From contig JADHZB010001612.1 of assembly GCA_015657535.1 (NCBI GenBank), forward strand, positions 1 to 64,000: a DNA stretch of 64,000 bases, written 5' to 3'. Shown here piece by piece: positions 23,501 to 35,800 of the stretch. The stretch comes from Nephromyces sp. MM_2019. Taxonomy: Eukaryota; Apicomplexa; Aconoidasida; Nephromycida. The position numbers were made by a program, and so were the translations under genes. The notes beneath the pieces are model-generated. The model saw only the letters and a program-made list of their open reading frames with translations. It was not told where the DNA came from and made no database searches. Position 1 is the first letter of the stretch. Each line of letters opens with the position of its first letter.

Positions 23501-25053
23501 TTGAAAGAGTCCAATGCTTTTGTATGTGTGTGAACTCTCCTCTGTATTGAAAAAAGCCTACTTCAAAAAGTCTTGCGATATTTTTTCCTCCTTTTTAGAG
23601 AGTTGAATAGATTTTTCAATTCTTTAACAAGGCTATCACTTATCCAATTTTGGAACTGATTCCTCTTCTGTGTGCAAATTTTAGATTTCACTAGTTATGC
23701 AAATATAGCCTTCCTTTTTCTTTCATGTGTGAAAGCAGTCAATTTCCTTTTCATTATTCCTCATTATTCAAGTTTCATAAGTTATGAAGATGAAAGCAGA
23801 TCCCTTAGTTGGAGGGTTTGGCTTTGGAGAGGCTCTAATTGATTTGGTTTTTTTATTATATTTTAAGGATTTTCTCGCTAATTCCTTTTGTTGGTGTATT
23901 CCAAATTTCTTCCTTTTGAAATAAACTGTATATACAGTAGAGATTGCCAATGCGTTTTTGAAAGGAAAGCCATAGTGCATGGCTACTCGGCTTTCTCTCT
24001 CATTGAGATGTGTAGCTCTTCACAAAAATAAAACTTTGCAATAAAAAATGCCTTTTTTTTGTGACTAATCTTCCCCCCCAATACGTGCCTATTTGCTATA
24101 CATTTCAGAGGAGACAGGGAGTACGAGAAGCGTTCTAATCTAGTGAAAAACTTTTTATACCCTTTCGTTTCTGGAGCTGGTGCTGGAGCCATGTCTTGTA
24201 TAGCTACTCATCCTTTTGATATCATCAAAACCAACTTACAGGTTAAAGTTTGCTTGCTTTCTGCATTGGTACTTGTTGTTTTGAAGGTGGTACTACTCTC
24301 AAAAAGCGAGACGAGGAGTTTACTATAATTTGTGGTGTATGTAAAGAAGTATCAGAAGGTGAAATAGTTTTGGTATTGCAGTCCCTGAAATGTTTATGAT
24401 AATGATTTTTTAGAATCTTCGCCTAGTGATGGCAGATGCGATTTAATTGGAATTTTTTCATTTTGACTTTTACAAATTCGGCGAATTTTGTTGTTCATTA
24501 CTCCAAACACGGTTTTCTGTCGGTATCATTCGTTAACTTTCTTGAAGAAGCTGACATTGGATTATCGCGTGCTTTTTCTTGCTTTACTTGAAGACACTTC
24601 TCTCTGACGGAAGATTTTGTTCATTTAAAACGATATTACTTGCAAATTTCCCTTTATCCGAATGTAGTAGCACAATAAACACCGAGGCACACATGCATAC
24701 TAGAAATTCACGCACCTTTGTAGTGTCCTTTGTTGTTAAACTTGCGATTTACTTTTCTTCTCCATGATACAGCTTCCTCTCTTTTGCTCATAATTGTTTT
24801 TTAATTTGTTTAGAATATTATCTAGCTCTTTTTTCTTCAGGCTGCTGATCGTATTACTAGGGCTAGAGGTCATGTATTTGTCGTGCCGGATAATAGTTTT
24901 AAAATTGCTGGGAGAATCTACGCCAACGAAGGTTTTCGGGGCTTTTTTGTGGGGTTATCCCCCAGATTGGTGAAGCTTATTCCAGCTTGCGCTGTTGGGT
25001 TAAGCACTTACGAGTTTACTCGACACACATTAAGCTTGCAAGGATCTCGGTGA
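20533..25053 (+). CDS. SLC25A39: Mitochondrial carrier family protein, SLC25A39/40 (Mtm1) group
   Basis: Five exons join in phase: 20533-20725, 21531-21704, 23296-23446, 24109-24241 and 24841-25053 (TGA), giving 287 residues, normal for this family. The three carrier signatures are present: PLDVIKN, PLEFIRTK and PFDIIKTNLQ. Subfamily wording matches SLC25A39/40 and yeast Mtm1: GLSPTLLLMVPSNVLFFYFY, SLWRGVAPTLIRDIPFSAIY followed by WH, and GFFVGLSPRLVKLIPACAVG followed by LSTYEF. In animals this group imports glutathione into mitochondria and is linked to iron-sulfur and heme metabolism; yeast Mtm1 has been tied to manganese and pyridoxal phosphate. The protein should sit in the inner mitochondrial membrane with six membrane helices. 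The matrix loop after the first signature is short compared with animal proteins. No upstream exon is needed, because the ATG directly precedes the first helix. The family call is very firm; the substrate is inferred. Confidence 0.95.
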
Positions 25054-27983
25054 CAACTTTTCTAGTAGAAATTTTTGATTTGTTCAATTGTAAGTATTAG
25101 TAAGGGTGAAATATTTTTGAGTGAAGTAGCGCCTACGCATTATTGATGTGGTAGCCGTTAGAATGCTCTTGATAGGCTTCGCAGCTGCAAATGTGATGGC
25201 ACTGCTGACACAAATATATCATTGCATCTGGGGGGTTTGATAAGGTACTAGATGGAGAGGGGAGCTTACCGCTATCCCTTCAGAGCCTCCATTGTTGAAA
25301 CGAGGGTATGCAGTTTCTATGGTGATTAATTTTATCGCATATATACATTTTGTTTTCTCCTGCACTACAAGCTAAGTTTTTAATTGTTTGCGACATCATC
25401 CATTAGAGCTGACCTCTATCTCTTTGCCTATTAATAATGCTTGTGGCTACATTGATTAGCAAGTTAGATAATTTACAATAAAACTAGAGGATTATTTAAC
25501 TTGCAAAATTTTAGCAAATTTACTCGCAGTGAGGTGCAACTTGCTTTCGTATGTTTGTTTATCTTTTGAATACCCATGATGTTAGCTTATGAATTTTTGT
25601 ATATGTTTCAAAGTTTATTTCAAACCTTAAGATTATATCTGGTCCTTGCTTTTTCGCTCTTAGCTTTATTTTTTGTATCCTTCGTGTGTATCGGTACAAA
25701 AACCTGCTGCAAAATCTTGACACCTGAATATGATACGGAAAGCATTTTGGTAGCTTGCCGTATTTCCAATTGTTTATATTCTGACCTGTTGAGAGCAGGA
25801 GTTCTCTGTGGGAATTCCCCCACTCTTTTATCAAAAAATATCTGTATAAGATATGAGAAGGGACTTCCTATTTTGCAGCTGCAACTAGGGCCGCCATAGA
25901 AGCATCTAGTATGTAGAAAGACTTCATTTTTTCAATCCTCTTTGAGATCTGTTAAGTAGTATAGCGCGATGAAAAACGCACGAATTTCTCGAGGATCATA
26001 TGATTTTTGTAGATCATTCAATGTAACAATTATTGGTAATGGTCTATCTAAACTCAATGCTCAACTTTCCATATAACTCTGTATTTTCTCTTAGTACAGC
26101 ATTTCTCCTTTACTTTGTAAGAATTTTGACTTACCCCCTTGTTTCTTTGATTTATAATGCCAGTTCACCACCTCCTTTATTGGAAATTCAAAACTAATTA
26201 GTTCTTTTGAATTATATACTGTGCTTTGGACTGTATCACAATAATTCGATAATCACTTCAGGCTTTATGAATAGGTTTTCAGGGCGTTATCACAAGTGAT
26301 ATGACACCCCAGAAAGTGATGAAGATTAGTTAGTACATTCTTTAGCCCAGTATTCCTATTGCCTGTCACTGTTATAACTCGTATTTTTTATCTGGCTTTT
26401 TTTTATGAAAATATATCCTTGCGTGTTTAAAAATTTGATATGGAAACCTTAGCGGAGTCGTTCTATTTTATTTCCAAACCAAAAACACTGGAATTTGTAA
26501 TTCTACGGGATTTCAGTTAATGTCGTAACTATGCGACTGCAAGAAGGATTTTCTAGTTTAACTATTGTCTTTAAACTTACTTATATTTTCTTACCTTCTG
26601 AGGGTAACGCCTGACTGCCTTAACCCAGACTATTTCTATGAGTTGTTTCACTGTATTAAAGGAATATAGCCATGTAGATTTCGATTTTGCAGCTGCCTGC
26701 TGATAATCACGAAGGCCTCATGCATATAAACGTTTCCCTGCTTATGTTTTTAATGTCTGTATATTAGCGATTTGGTAGCCTACGTTTTGGTCGTGATTAA
26801 TGGAACCGCTATCCTGTTTCTATTATACTGACATGCTTTTTATCTTGTTAGCATGTTTTTACCACATTAGCGGTTTTATGAGAATTCCTTGGTTTCTCCC
26901 ATGCTTGATGTGATAAACTCCTTTTTTTCATAGATTAATACCATAGCAATTATAAAATTTCGTGGAGTTGATACGGTTTCTTTTTTTTTATGGAGCAACC
27001 TTGCTTTGTTATGTTCTTACACCCATAGGCAGCGTGGAATTACTAGCTTTCTATCTTTTCAGCAATAAAACCTCATTTTCCTATTTTGGTATTGTGTGTC
27101 CCTTGTAAGCCTCTTAGGATCTTGTACTATGATTTTATTCTGAAAAAAATTCTTCCTGTGGGGTTTTTCCATCGTTTATTGCCTCATTCTGTCTTTCACT
27201 TACCCTAGGCTAAATTTTTTTCTTCAGTGCTGACCATTGTACGCAAAATTACACCCTCTAATTTTTTCACGATTCACTGTAGATATATACATATAGCGTC
27301 GCTCTGGCTAATTTCAAGTAGTTACTCAAGTTCGCTTATTTGCACTTGGCATGAAAAATATAGTGGCTGTACGTTCTTTTTGCGTCTTGAAAGATGACCA
27401 AAAAACGTAGCAAGGGTTATTTAAGCATATTTAGTCTATCTTTTGTCGTGACATTTTTGCCGAACTACTTTGGCGCTGACAGTATGTCTTTGCCGGTTTG
27501 CATTAAAGTAGTGCTAAGTGCTCACCCTCTTTTAGTTCTAGCGCACTAAGTACAGTGATACTGTAAAATGCTTCGGTGTAAAAAGAGGTTTATTTAAGCC
27601 CAAAAAACCCGGGCATACTATATAGTGCATAATATCCAACGTGTTAATGGATGTTATTTCGCTGCTGCGTTGCTCCATAGACGTTACTTCATTTCTGAGT
27701 TGCCTATGTGTACCCCACGATAATTGCCTTTAATTTAGGCGACCTGAAAATCAGAGCGAGCAAAGTATATTGCACTACGGTCTGAAATTATGCGTTTACT
27801 GCGGCGAAATTTAGGCTTTTCATCTTGTAAGATCGCGTAGTCAAACCTATGCAAGATATGCGGCGGATGTTAGCAATGATTCAGCAAACGATACGCATGG
27901 AATTGATAAAAGAAGCGATATTAGGCCAGGGAAAAAATTTGGTATGAGTAAGAGAAATGAAGTAAACTGTCTGTTTTCCGAAG
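25054..27983. other. AT-rich stretch without a supported gene
   Basis: About 2.9 kb between the carrier stop and the next gene. The longest plus-strand frame with an ATG (25,576-25,899, 107 codons) encodes one hydrophobic segment and several Cys, but it has no recognisable domain and could be chance. The rest shows no conserved coding sequence. Confidence 0.5.
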
Positions 27984-29006
27984 CTATCGGTACCGATTAT
28001 GCTACCAAGCTTGTAGCTCTCACATCCGCTTTGTGTACGACGCCAACAAAGCAGCATCAGTATCATCCCAAGCGTATTGTGTGGCTTGGCACTTGAGCAT
28101 AAGTCATGAGCTTTATCGTTCATCTGGAAATTGCATACCATCCGGGTGGCATACTGTAAGAATTGGTATAAATCAGGTGTTGGTGGCTTTCCAAAGTTTC
28201 AAAATGATTGGTCTGCCCCTTAGTTTGCAGGTAACGCCATTTTCGAATGACACTTGTGGTCAGCAATGCGAAGAGCCGTCTAGTTACCCGCAAAGTGAGG
28301 TGGTACTACTGGTTCAGGACCAAAGTTACAGCGGCTTCATTTCTTCGCAAGTAAGTGCACCTCGTATGTGATACTATGCTAGCTTAGCTCGCTAACGGCG
28401 TCAGCTAGAAGTCTATTATTGCCACTGCTACGAGTACACAGATGCTTCCATCTATAGAGACGTAATGTGTAGCAGCGTGCTTGTAGGACCCACAAGGTAT
28501 AATAGCTGGGTAACAGCAGCTAAAATTTAGTATCAAATATAAAAGATTTAAAAAATGATATGCAGATTTTAGCTGTCGTAGATGATTTCAAACTTGCTCA
28601 GTATTTTCCCAATGTTTCGGCAGCTCTATACACGCTGCACACCGGTCCTTGGGAACTAAGTGACTGCTTCCGAACAAACTCTAAAGCACCTTCTACTAAC
28701 AAGATTGGGCTTGGCGAAATGTGTGCAGAGATTATCGGCCACATGGCGTTAATCCGGTGTAACATACACTACAAAGGTTTTCTTCAACGATCAAGCGCCA
28801 GGGGTACCGGAGTTAGCTGGAAAGCCATGCGTAATATCCCCGTACCCCCAAAGGTTTTTGATAGCCAGCTGGTAATGTTTTACAGCGGCGCTGCGGGGCT
28901 TCCATTCCCATCCGTTGCTATGCTAGTATCACCGAGTAGCTTACCAAGCTTGTTTTATGCATCACAACACCGTATTATTCGAGGTTTTAGTGCTCACTCT
29001 CATTGA
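27984..29006 (+). CDS. Unrecognised two-exon gene (5' end unresolved)
   Basis: Two exons fit in phase 0: 27984-28350, ending at a strong gtaagtg donor, and 28566-29006 after an atgcag acceptor, ending in a stop. Together they encode about 268 residues. The segment is richer in G and C than its surroundings and keeps one long frame across the intron. Sample stretches are HTVRIGINQVLVAFQSFKM, SEVVLLVQDQSYSGFISSQ and DFKLAQYFPNVSAALYTLHT. No motif or family is recognised; the protein is not strongly hydrophobic and has several Cys. The start is not fixed: a TGA lies in frame upstream near 27,960, so the first exon either begins at the acceptor assumed here or is preceded by others. It ends 243 bases before the dihydropteridine reductase start on the same strand. 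That it is a gene is inferred from length, splice signals and phase. Confidence 0.6.
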
Positions 29007-29249
29007 CACTACGGTAGCACCGTCTGAAATGTAGTTTCAGCGCTAATCAGGGATTAGATACCTTAGCGGATAATTGTCGGGGTTGATAGCATGATCACCT
29101 AAATAAACAGTTCGTCCTCTTTGTGATCTTGATGCTTATTAGTACCCTTCAAAATATTGCGGATCTTCGTTAATCGCTGGATTTTCTGAGCGCTGAGCTT
29201 TTTGCACCTTGAGCTTTTCACGCGAAAATTAACTTGTAGAGGTTCCCAA

Positions 29250-31941
29250 ATGGATGCAGCGAGGCGAGTGCTCGTATATGGCTGTTCGGGCTCATTGGGG
29301 ATGCGGGTCTCTGCTTTATTTAAGTCTGCGAATTGGAATGTAGTTGGATGTGATCTGACCGGACATGCTCATAATCAAAGAGCAAATACAACGGAAGGTT
29401 CAATGTATATTCACCTGACGGAGACTACTCTGGTGTCTCAAGGCCGCTCTATCACTCAGCAATTGCAGGTGAGCAAAGCTTGATTTTTCAGCCCACCTTT
29501 TTTCATAGATACTGTGCACTTCGATGCCGAAAGTTGGATTTTCTAACACAAGAGCGACGTATAAGTTCCTCACACAGCAGACCGCTTCTGCCTAGTAACT
29601 CTTCTTTATGGATGGTAAAACATAAAGTGAAGCTAGGACCTAAAGTTTTGAAAGTATAAACTATACGTCATAGAATCCATTGCTAGGCTCTTTGGAGGTG
29701 ACGTGCAGTTATTTTTTTCGTTGCTACAAGGTGGAGGGCGAACGCGTACATTATTTTGCTTGATGGATTGTTTCGTTGCTCGCATTAAAGTTTTTTTCAG
29801 TTAAAGTTTGCTCGATTTATCGATCAAATTAAAGTCATCCTTCTCAAGCTTTTCCATGTTTTGAAGTTTTGTGGTAGAATGCAGGCATTGTGTGTTACTT
29901 GCTTCGTGCGCTAAAAATATCGAGGAAGCACTATTATACTCTTCTGAAAGTATAGAGAAGTATTATAACTCGAATGTTTGCCATGTGGTAACTATTCTTT
30001 TCTACGCAGCGGCTGCCTGGATTAGGGAATGCTAAATTTAACGCTATAATTTGTGCGAGTGGCGGCTTTGCGGGAGGAAACCTTGAGTCAGAAAGCTATT
30101 TGGAGGGAGCAGAACGGATGATTACGTCTTCAATATACCCATCTTTAATTTGTGGGCAACTGGCCAAGGAGTTCTTGCTGGTGAGCCCCTGATGCATACC
30201 TCAATTTGATATTGTTTCTTCTTGCACCCCTCCCTGAATGTCCATTTAGACTTTGTGTGAGTTTATTGGAGATTTTTTTTAAAGCTCCGGCAATATATGC
30301 AAAAGTGGCTTGCTTTACCCTAGGAAAGCGCATGGCATGATGGCTCGGCTTCCCTTGTTTTAAGTGAGTTTCTTCAAGGACAGATTTTTTTTAATCATTT
30401 TTTAGGGTGGGAAAATACCCTTTAATTGAGCACTCTTTGCAAGATGTTTCGCTTCCACGAAAAGAACTGTTGATAATTTGTTAAAAGCTACAAATGGTCA
30501 AAGTGCTTATGTCAATACTCATTTTTGCAAACTCCTGACTGTATTTAGTGGCGCAAATTGCGTGGCATATTTAACTTTTCCCGCGGTATCTTTATTGTTA
30601 TGTGGAATAATGTATTATGAAAATGGAAGATTAATAATTCTATTGGATTTAGGCGCGTATTTTATGTGCTTTGTTTTCTCTACCCATTTTATTCTTTCAT
30701 GGATGATACACTACTTGCCAATTTATAAGGGAATTCATGTCGTCTTTTTTTGTCTGTATCAACTGGATGTCATTACCATCCTTCCTGAACTATAAATGAA
30801 TTTTTGCTTCGAGAAGAAGCTTTTTCGCATGACATTACTGCAAAAGGTACTCAATTTGCCTCAAATTTTATGACAGCCTGGTGGTCTACTGGTCCTCCCT
30901 GGAGCTGCCGCTGGTTTTAAAGCATCCCCCGGAGCGAGTAAGATTAATTTATCTTTTTCTCTTACTTTTATCAAAAAATATCTCATGCTTTTGAGGCTTC
31001 TTATTTATCGGCTATTTAGCATGTTGGTATCACTTATGTTGTGCCGTAAAATTTTTTTTTTTGGGACTTTAGATATAGTATTCCCACGGTTCTCTTTATG
31101 CTAAAGTGATATGAAAGTTCTGTATAATTTAGCTATTTTTCAATGGACCATGTGGCTCATCGGCTGTTTTTCATAATTACTTTGCCATGAAACACCTTTA
31201 TGTGGCTTAGACATTGAGGTTAGTGGTGGTGTATGGCTGTAGTTTAACTCTTTGATGATGCATGAAAGAACTGCTCTCATTATTGCGCTTTATTAGTATC
31301 TCTTCATGCCTGCTTCCATGCTTATTGTACTTTTATGGTATTGTTACTTTCAAATTTTTTGTTCTACATTATAGCCCCAGTGTAGGATCTAATCGTACAC
31401 GAGCTTTTAGGGCTCTCACTGCTATATATCTGCCTTAGCGAGACAATTACTCTAAGCTTATGTCGGGCGGAGAGTAGCGAATTTTATTTTTATTTTTTAC
31501 ACAGTTAAATTTTACTTCAAAAGTTAAGTTGTTTGAATGCAGTTGGTTATGGTGCCAGCAAGGCTTACGTTCATCATATGGTAAAGTCTCTTAGCTCGAA
31601 GGGCAGCGGAATGCCGGAAGGTAAGAGATAACATATCCCCTATAATTTTAAGCTTATCCCGATGGTTTAGGGATAATTTTCATAGTTCTTATGACGTGCA
31701 CACTATTCTTTAAAATTTAGGTTCAAAAATTATCGGTATTGCCCCTATAACGTTGGATACTGAAGCGAATCGTTCGGCAATGCCAAAGGAAGACTTTTCT
31801 AGCTGGACATCTTTGGATGAACTCTCTTCAAGGCTACTTGAGTGGGCAGCCACACCTTCCTCGCTCCAGAACGCTAGCGTATATTTTATAAAAACAAGCG
31901 GGGGAGTGACTCAGTATATTGCGAAAGATGTTTTCTCCTAA
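29250..31941 (+). CDS. QDPR: Dihydropteridine reductase (quinoid), SDR family
   Basis: Five exons join in phase: 29250-29468, 30010-30180, 30877-30937, 31543-31620 and 31721-31941 (TAA), giving 249 residues against 244 in the human enzyme. The enzyme reduces quinonoid dihydrobiopterin to tetrahydrobiopterin with NADH. The N-terminus has the Rossmann loop VLVYGCSGSLG. Then come ICASGGFAGGN (human VAGGWAGGN), GGLLVLPGAAAGF, the catalytic YxxxK in IGYGASKAYVHH, and IAPITLDTEANRSAMPKEDF followed by SSWTSLDEL, all diagnostic of QDPR rather than of general SDRs. Introns run from about 100 bases to 0.7 kb. The start ATG is the first before the Rossmann strand; an in-frame open stretch lies upstream without another ATG in good context. 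Nothing is missing. Tetrahydrobiopterin use (for example by aromatic amino acid hydroxylases) is inferred for the organism. Confidence 0.97.
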
Positions 31942-32828
31942 CTTTTCTGTGTTCTATTTATCTTGCCATCATATCGCAGCCGTAGACAAAAACTTATTAT
32001 ATGGCCTGCTCTAACTAGTGAAAGTAATACTTTTTTTTGGAAATGCTTGTGCTATAAGGCACATCTTGTAAAGAAGTCTTTTTTTTTGCCCTATTTTAAT
32101 GCATGAGCTAGCCTAGGAAGTTGCGTATGGTTGTATATTGATGAATTTGGCGTAAGATGCGCGTCATCCAGTATTTTCCCTTTACTTTTTCAGGCTATGA
32201 AGAAATTCCTGTGCATTTTTTTATTGAGTTACTATCCGGTAGCTTAGATTTGTGATAATGTCGAGCTAAGGGGAATAATGTACTTTACTGTAGAAACGGA
32301 GACTTTATATATGTTTTAACAATAGATACTAAACTATTGGGCTCGGTTCTTTCTTATCGAAGGAATTTTTCGATGAGATTCTCGGATTTTAGATGCTTTT
32401 GAAGCTGTTTTCAAACCCTAAATTCAAAGCCAACAAAACCTGATCGCAGTTATCTTTATAAGCTAACTTTCATCCCTGATATTGCCGAAAAATTCATCTA
32501 GCTATCTATATTTCCATTATACCATGGAATTATTGAAATTAGTAGTTTTCTCTTCAGCTTAGTGCATAAGCAGTAGGTCTCTTCCAAATTGTCCTTTAAT
32601 CACATGCTAGGGCCTTCACGTTTCATAGGGGCGTTGCTCCTTAATTGAATTTATCACTGGTTAGTTGCCGTAAACGCTTGATTATCATCTTGTTTGCTGT
32701 TGCTTAGTTGCCAATTTGTGAGTACATGTGGGTTCAAGGTACATAATTTCACATAACTGAAGAAAGATTGTTGGATTATCTAAGGATTATTCAAGTTTTA
32801 TCCCATTAGACGTTATATTTTGTCTCAC
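31942..32828. other. Convergent intergenic region (QDPR end / TBS gene end)
   Basis: About 0.9 kb between two genes transcribed toward each other. It should hold both 3' untranslated regions and the last exon of the minus-strand Sec7-TBC gene, which I could not fix. One candidate, near 32,630-32,590 on the minus strand, would add about a dozen residues. Confidence 0.5.
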
Positions 32829-35800
32829 CTGAAAAATTTTTCCTCGTCGAACACTCCATAGTAGTCTTCTAGAGGGTGTGCATTACGGTTTAATATACGT
32901 AGGCATCCTTCAAAGCTGTTATTTAATAGCGTGGTCTCATAATATTTCAGAATCGCTAATGCTGTTTGCAGTGCGAAAACCTAGAAATCAGAGTGTAGGT
33001 GGCTAGGAATAAGTTATGGTGCGCTTCTCGGATTATATAAGAAGCCGTGGCAGTAGCAATTTGCATGATGAAAAGCAGCTTTGCAAAGCCATGCTCCTAG
33101 CCTCAAATTTACTCTAGCACGATATGGTTTCATTGGTACTTTACGAGTTATTGAGGCATGGTTTTTATGGCTCAACATAGGTATTTTTTAACTTCTGACC
33201 TCTCCTTTGAGGATGAAACAATCCCAAACTCTCCCGGCTACTCTTTGTGGCAGCACCTGCGTGAACAACGTAATCATCCACCCCATCAAATATAAGTCAG
33301 GGGTTATTTCCAAGCCTTTAAAATGTTTTGAAAGTATGGGAAGACGGGTCCTGAAGAGGGCCTAAAAAAAGGAAATAGTTTACTATCTGAATATGACAGT
33401 GTTAACTGTAAAGTCTATAGTGAATTTGAGTAGCGCAAAGATTTACAAATATAAAACATAGGCTTAAAATTGTATAAAATTTTATTAAAGTAAATAAGAA
33501 TTGCGAAAATAATGTGAACTGCACCATTCGATAATTTCTATTTTTCTTGAAGAGTGCAAATAATGCCTCCCTGATGTTTTTTCCCACCTGGAAGAGCTCA
33601 AATCGCATGGTAATCCGGCGCCGACTTGATGCTTCCGACAATAATAAGAAGTCAAGAAAATGATGGGAATGCAGCAGGTTCACAAAACACTGAAAGCAAT
33701 TGGATGGCTCTAAGTAAAGCAGCAGCATGCCAGCGATATTTCCTACTCCCTTCATGCATCCGAAATCAGGCCTGCATACATTACCAGGATTTTAAGAAAA
33801 ATTAACTCTTTAATGCCGTTATTTACCTTTAGAAAAATTTTACGGCTGAGCTCGAAGAACCACTCACGAAATGAAACCAATTGAGGAAACTTGTTTTGCA
33901 TAGTTTGGCATGAAGGGGAAAGCAGCTTACCTGTGCACAACGTAGGCCTCTAGAACGTTTAAAATCTCTGTTTGAAATTGGTATATATTTTCTTCATTAA
34001 TCCAAGAACCTCGATAATGTACCCCTTCTTCTAAACTAGCAATGGTTTTTTTTTTGTACGAATCTTTGACGCGATCCGATGGACTATATTGAACTGAGGT
34101 TGATGAATTCATCAAGCTTTCCATAGTTCCTTTGCCATCTTTATCAATTTTAAGGGCCTTTCAGAAAAGCAGTAAAATGAAATACTATTTTTAACTCAAG
34201 ATGATGACAGAAAGTACATGACCCGTTCTTCTTTTCTAAACTATTATACCAAATACGGCCGCTTAATATATTTGACAAACGCGAAGAATTTGATGCTTTG
34301 GAGGCTCTGTGCTGACTGGCAAATGGATTTGAAGCTTAGTCTTGCAGGCCTCAAGCGGAAGATAAAGCTTTTATTAGCCCTCTTGCAGGAAAACTCAACC
34401 AGCCAAGTAGTACGCACATCTTTCGTATCCTTGTCCTTGGATTGAACTGTATTGGCTTTCGTAGATTCGCTGGAATACTCGCTGATGTTGTAGCATATCG
34501 TTGTGTCGCTGGCACCTATGACAGGAACACTGAGGGAGGAAATTTATCACACTTCCAATTTGACCTATCTAGCTGCAAAAAAAATTCGTACTTTAGTAGT
34601 GAAGTTTCTACCCTAATATATGGCATGTAGCACAGATACAAAGAAAGAGTGTTCTAGATGTATTCCTTAACTAATAATGAAGTGGGAAGTTAGAAATGCA
34701 TTATCTCAGCCAGCTAAAAATTTGCGTCATACAAGGGTGACCTTAATAATTTGTAAATCCATATAAGCACGGAGGAAAAAACCAGATTGAATCGCCAACC
34801 TTCACCATTTTTTAGGTCTGCCATGCTTCCTTCAGGGCTGGAAGAACTATTATTGCAATCAGAAAGCAAATCCACTGGTTTACAGCGCTCTTTCCATACA
34901 TGATCTTGCAATAATGAGCCAACAATATCCGGTATATCTTCACGTAGCCGTGTGAGCCTCCGGCTAATCCCTTCTAGGGCCGAACTTTTTTCTGACGAGG
35001 AAAGGATTGCTCTCGAATACTCTAGGGAAAGATGATAGAGATTTGGAGTGGCACGCTGGGCATTCCCAATTGCTAGGGCCCAAAGCTGGGCCCTACAACT
35101 AGGGGGTATTCCTAGATACCACGCATCTAAGAGTTTTGCCGACAATGAAGATTGTTGGAGTTCTTCACAAAATGGGGACTGAGCGCCTCCGCCAGCGAAA
35201 CTATCTCGTTCCCACCACCTGTACTTAAATTGAGCACTAAACCATTTTCTCTCAAATTAGTGGTGCAATCTAACTAGGCATGAAATTTGGGCTGTGAAAC
35301 TTCCAGTGTACCTCTTCACTATAGGGCTCGCACTTGCTTTTTCTTTTTTTTTATGCCAATTACTCTTGGTGAAAAAGTTTCGAAAGTAGAAATTTTCCTG
35401 CATGTTTGCATCATTCGCCTTGCTTTGTGAATCCCATTGTAACGCTATATGCTCTCTCCAAAATTTTTCCTTTTCTTCATCTTCTCTCTACGCAAGTAAG
35501 GCTACAAAATTTGTTTATATCAATAAAGACATGCATACTTTAGGATGCTTATTTTGCAATAAAACCAAACCTTTCAGGCAGGAATTCTCTGCCGCAGAAA
35601 TAATCTCCTGTAAAATTTAAATCAATTCACCTAAACTTGATAATACTTTAACTTACAATATGGAAAAATATTAGCAAAGCATACTCTAGAAGCGCTACCT
35701 ATATCTCGTGATTAATTTTATTCTGCATTTAAAATCATTAATTAAAAAGCCTTAAAAGAGGAAAACATCTGATTCATGTACGAAGTACTAAAGACTCAAC

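Noticed and set aside
34218..34630. Two adjacent plus-strand frames inside the Sec7-TBC gene
   Set aside because: They are antisense to an intron, with no splice support and no domain; a missed minus-strand TBC exon is the more likely source of coding-like signal here.
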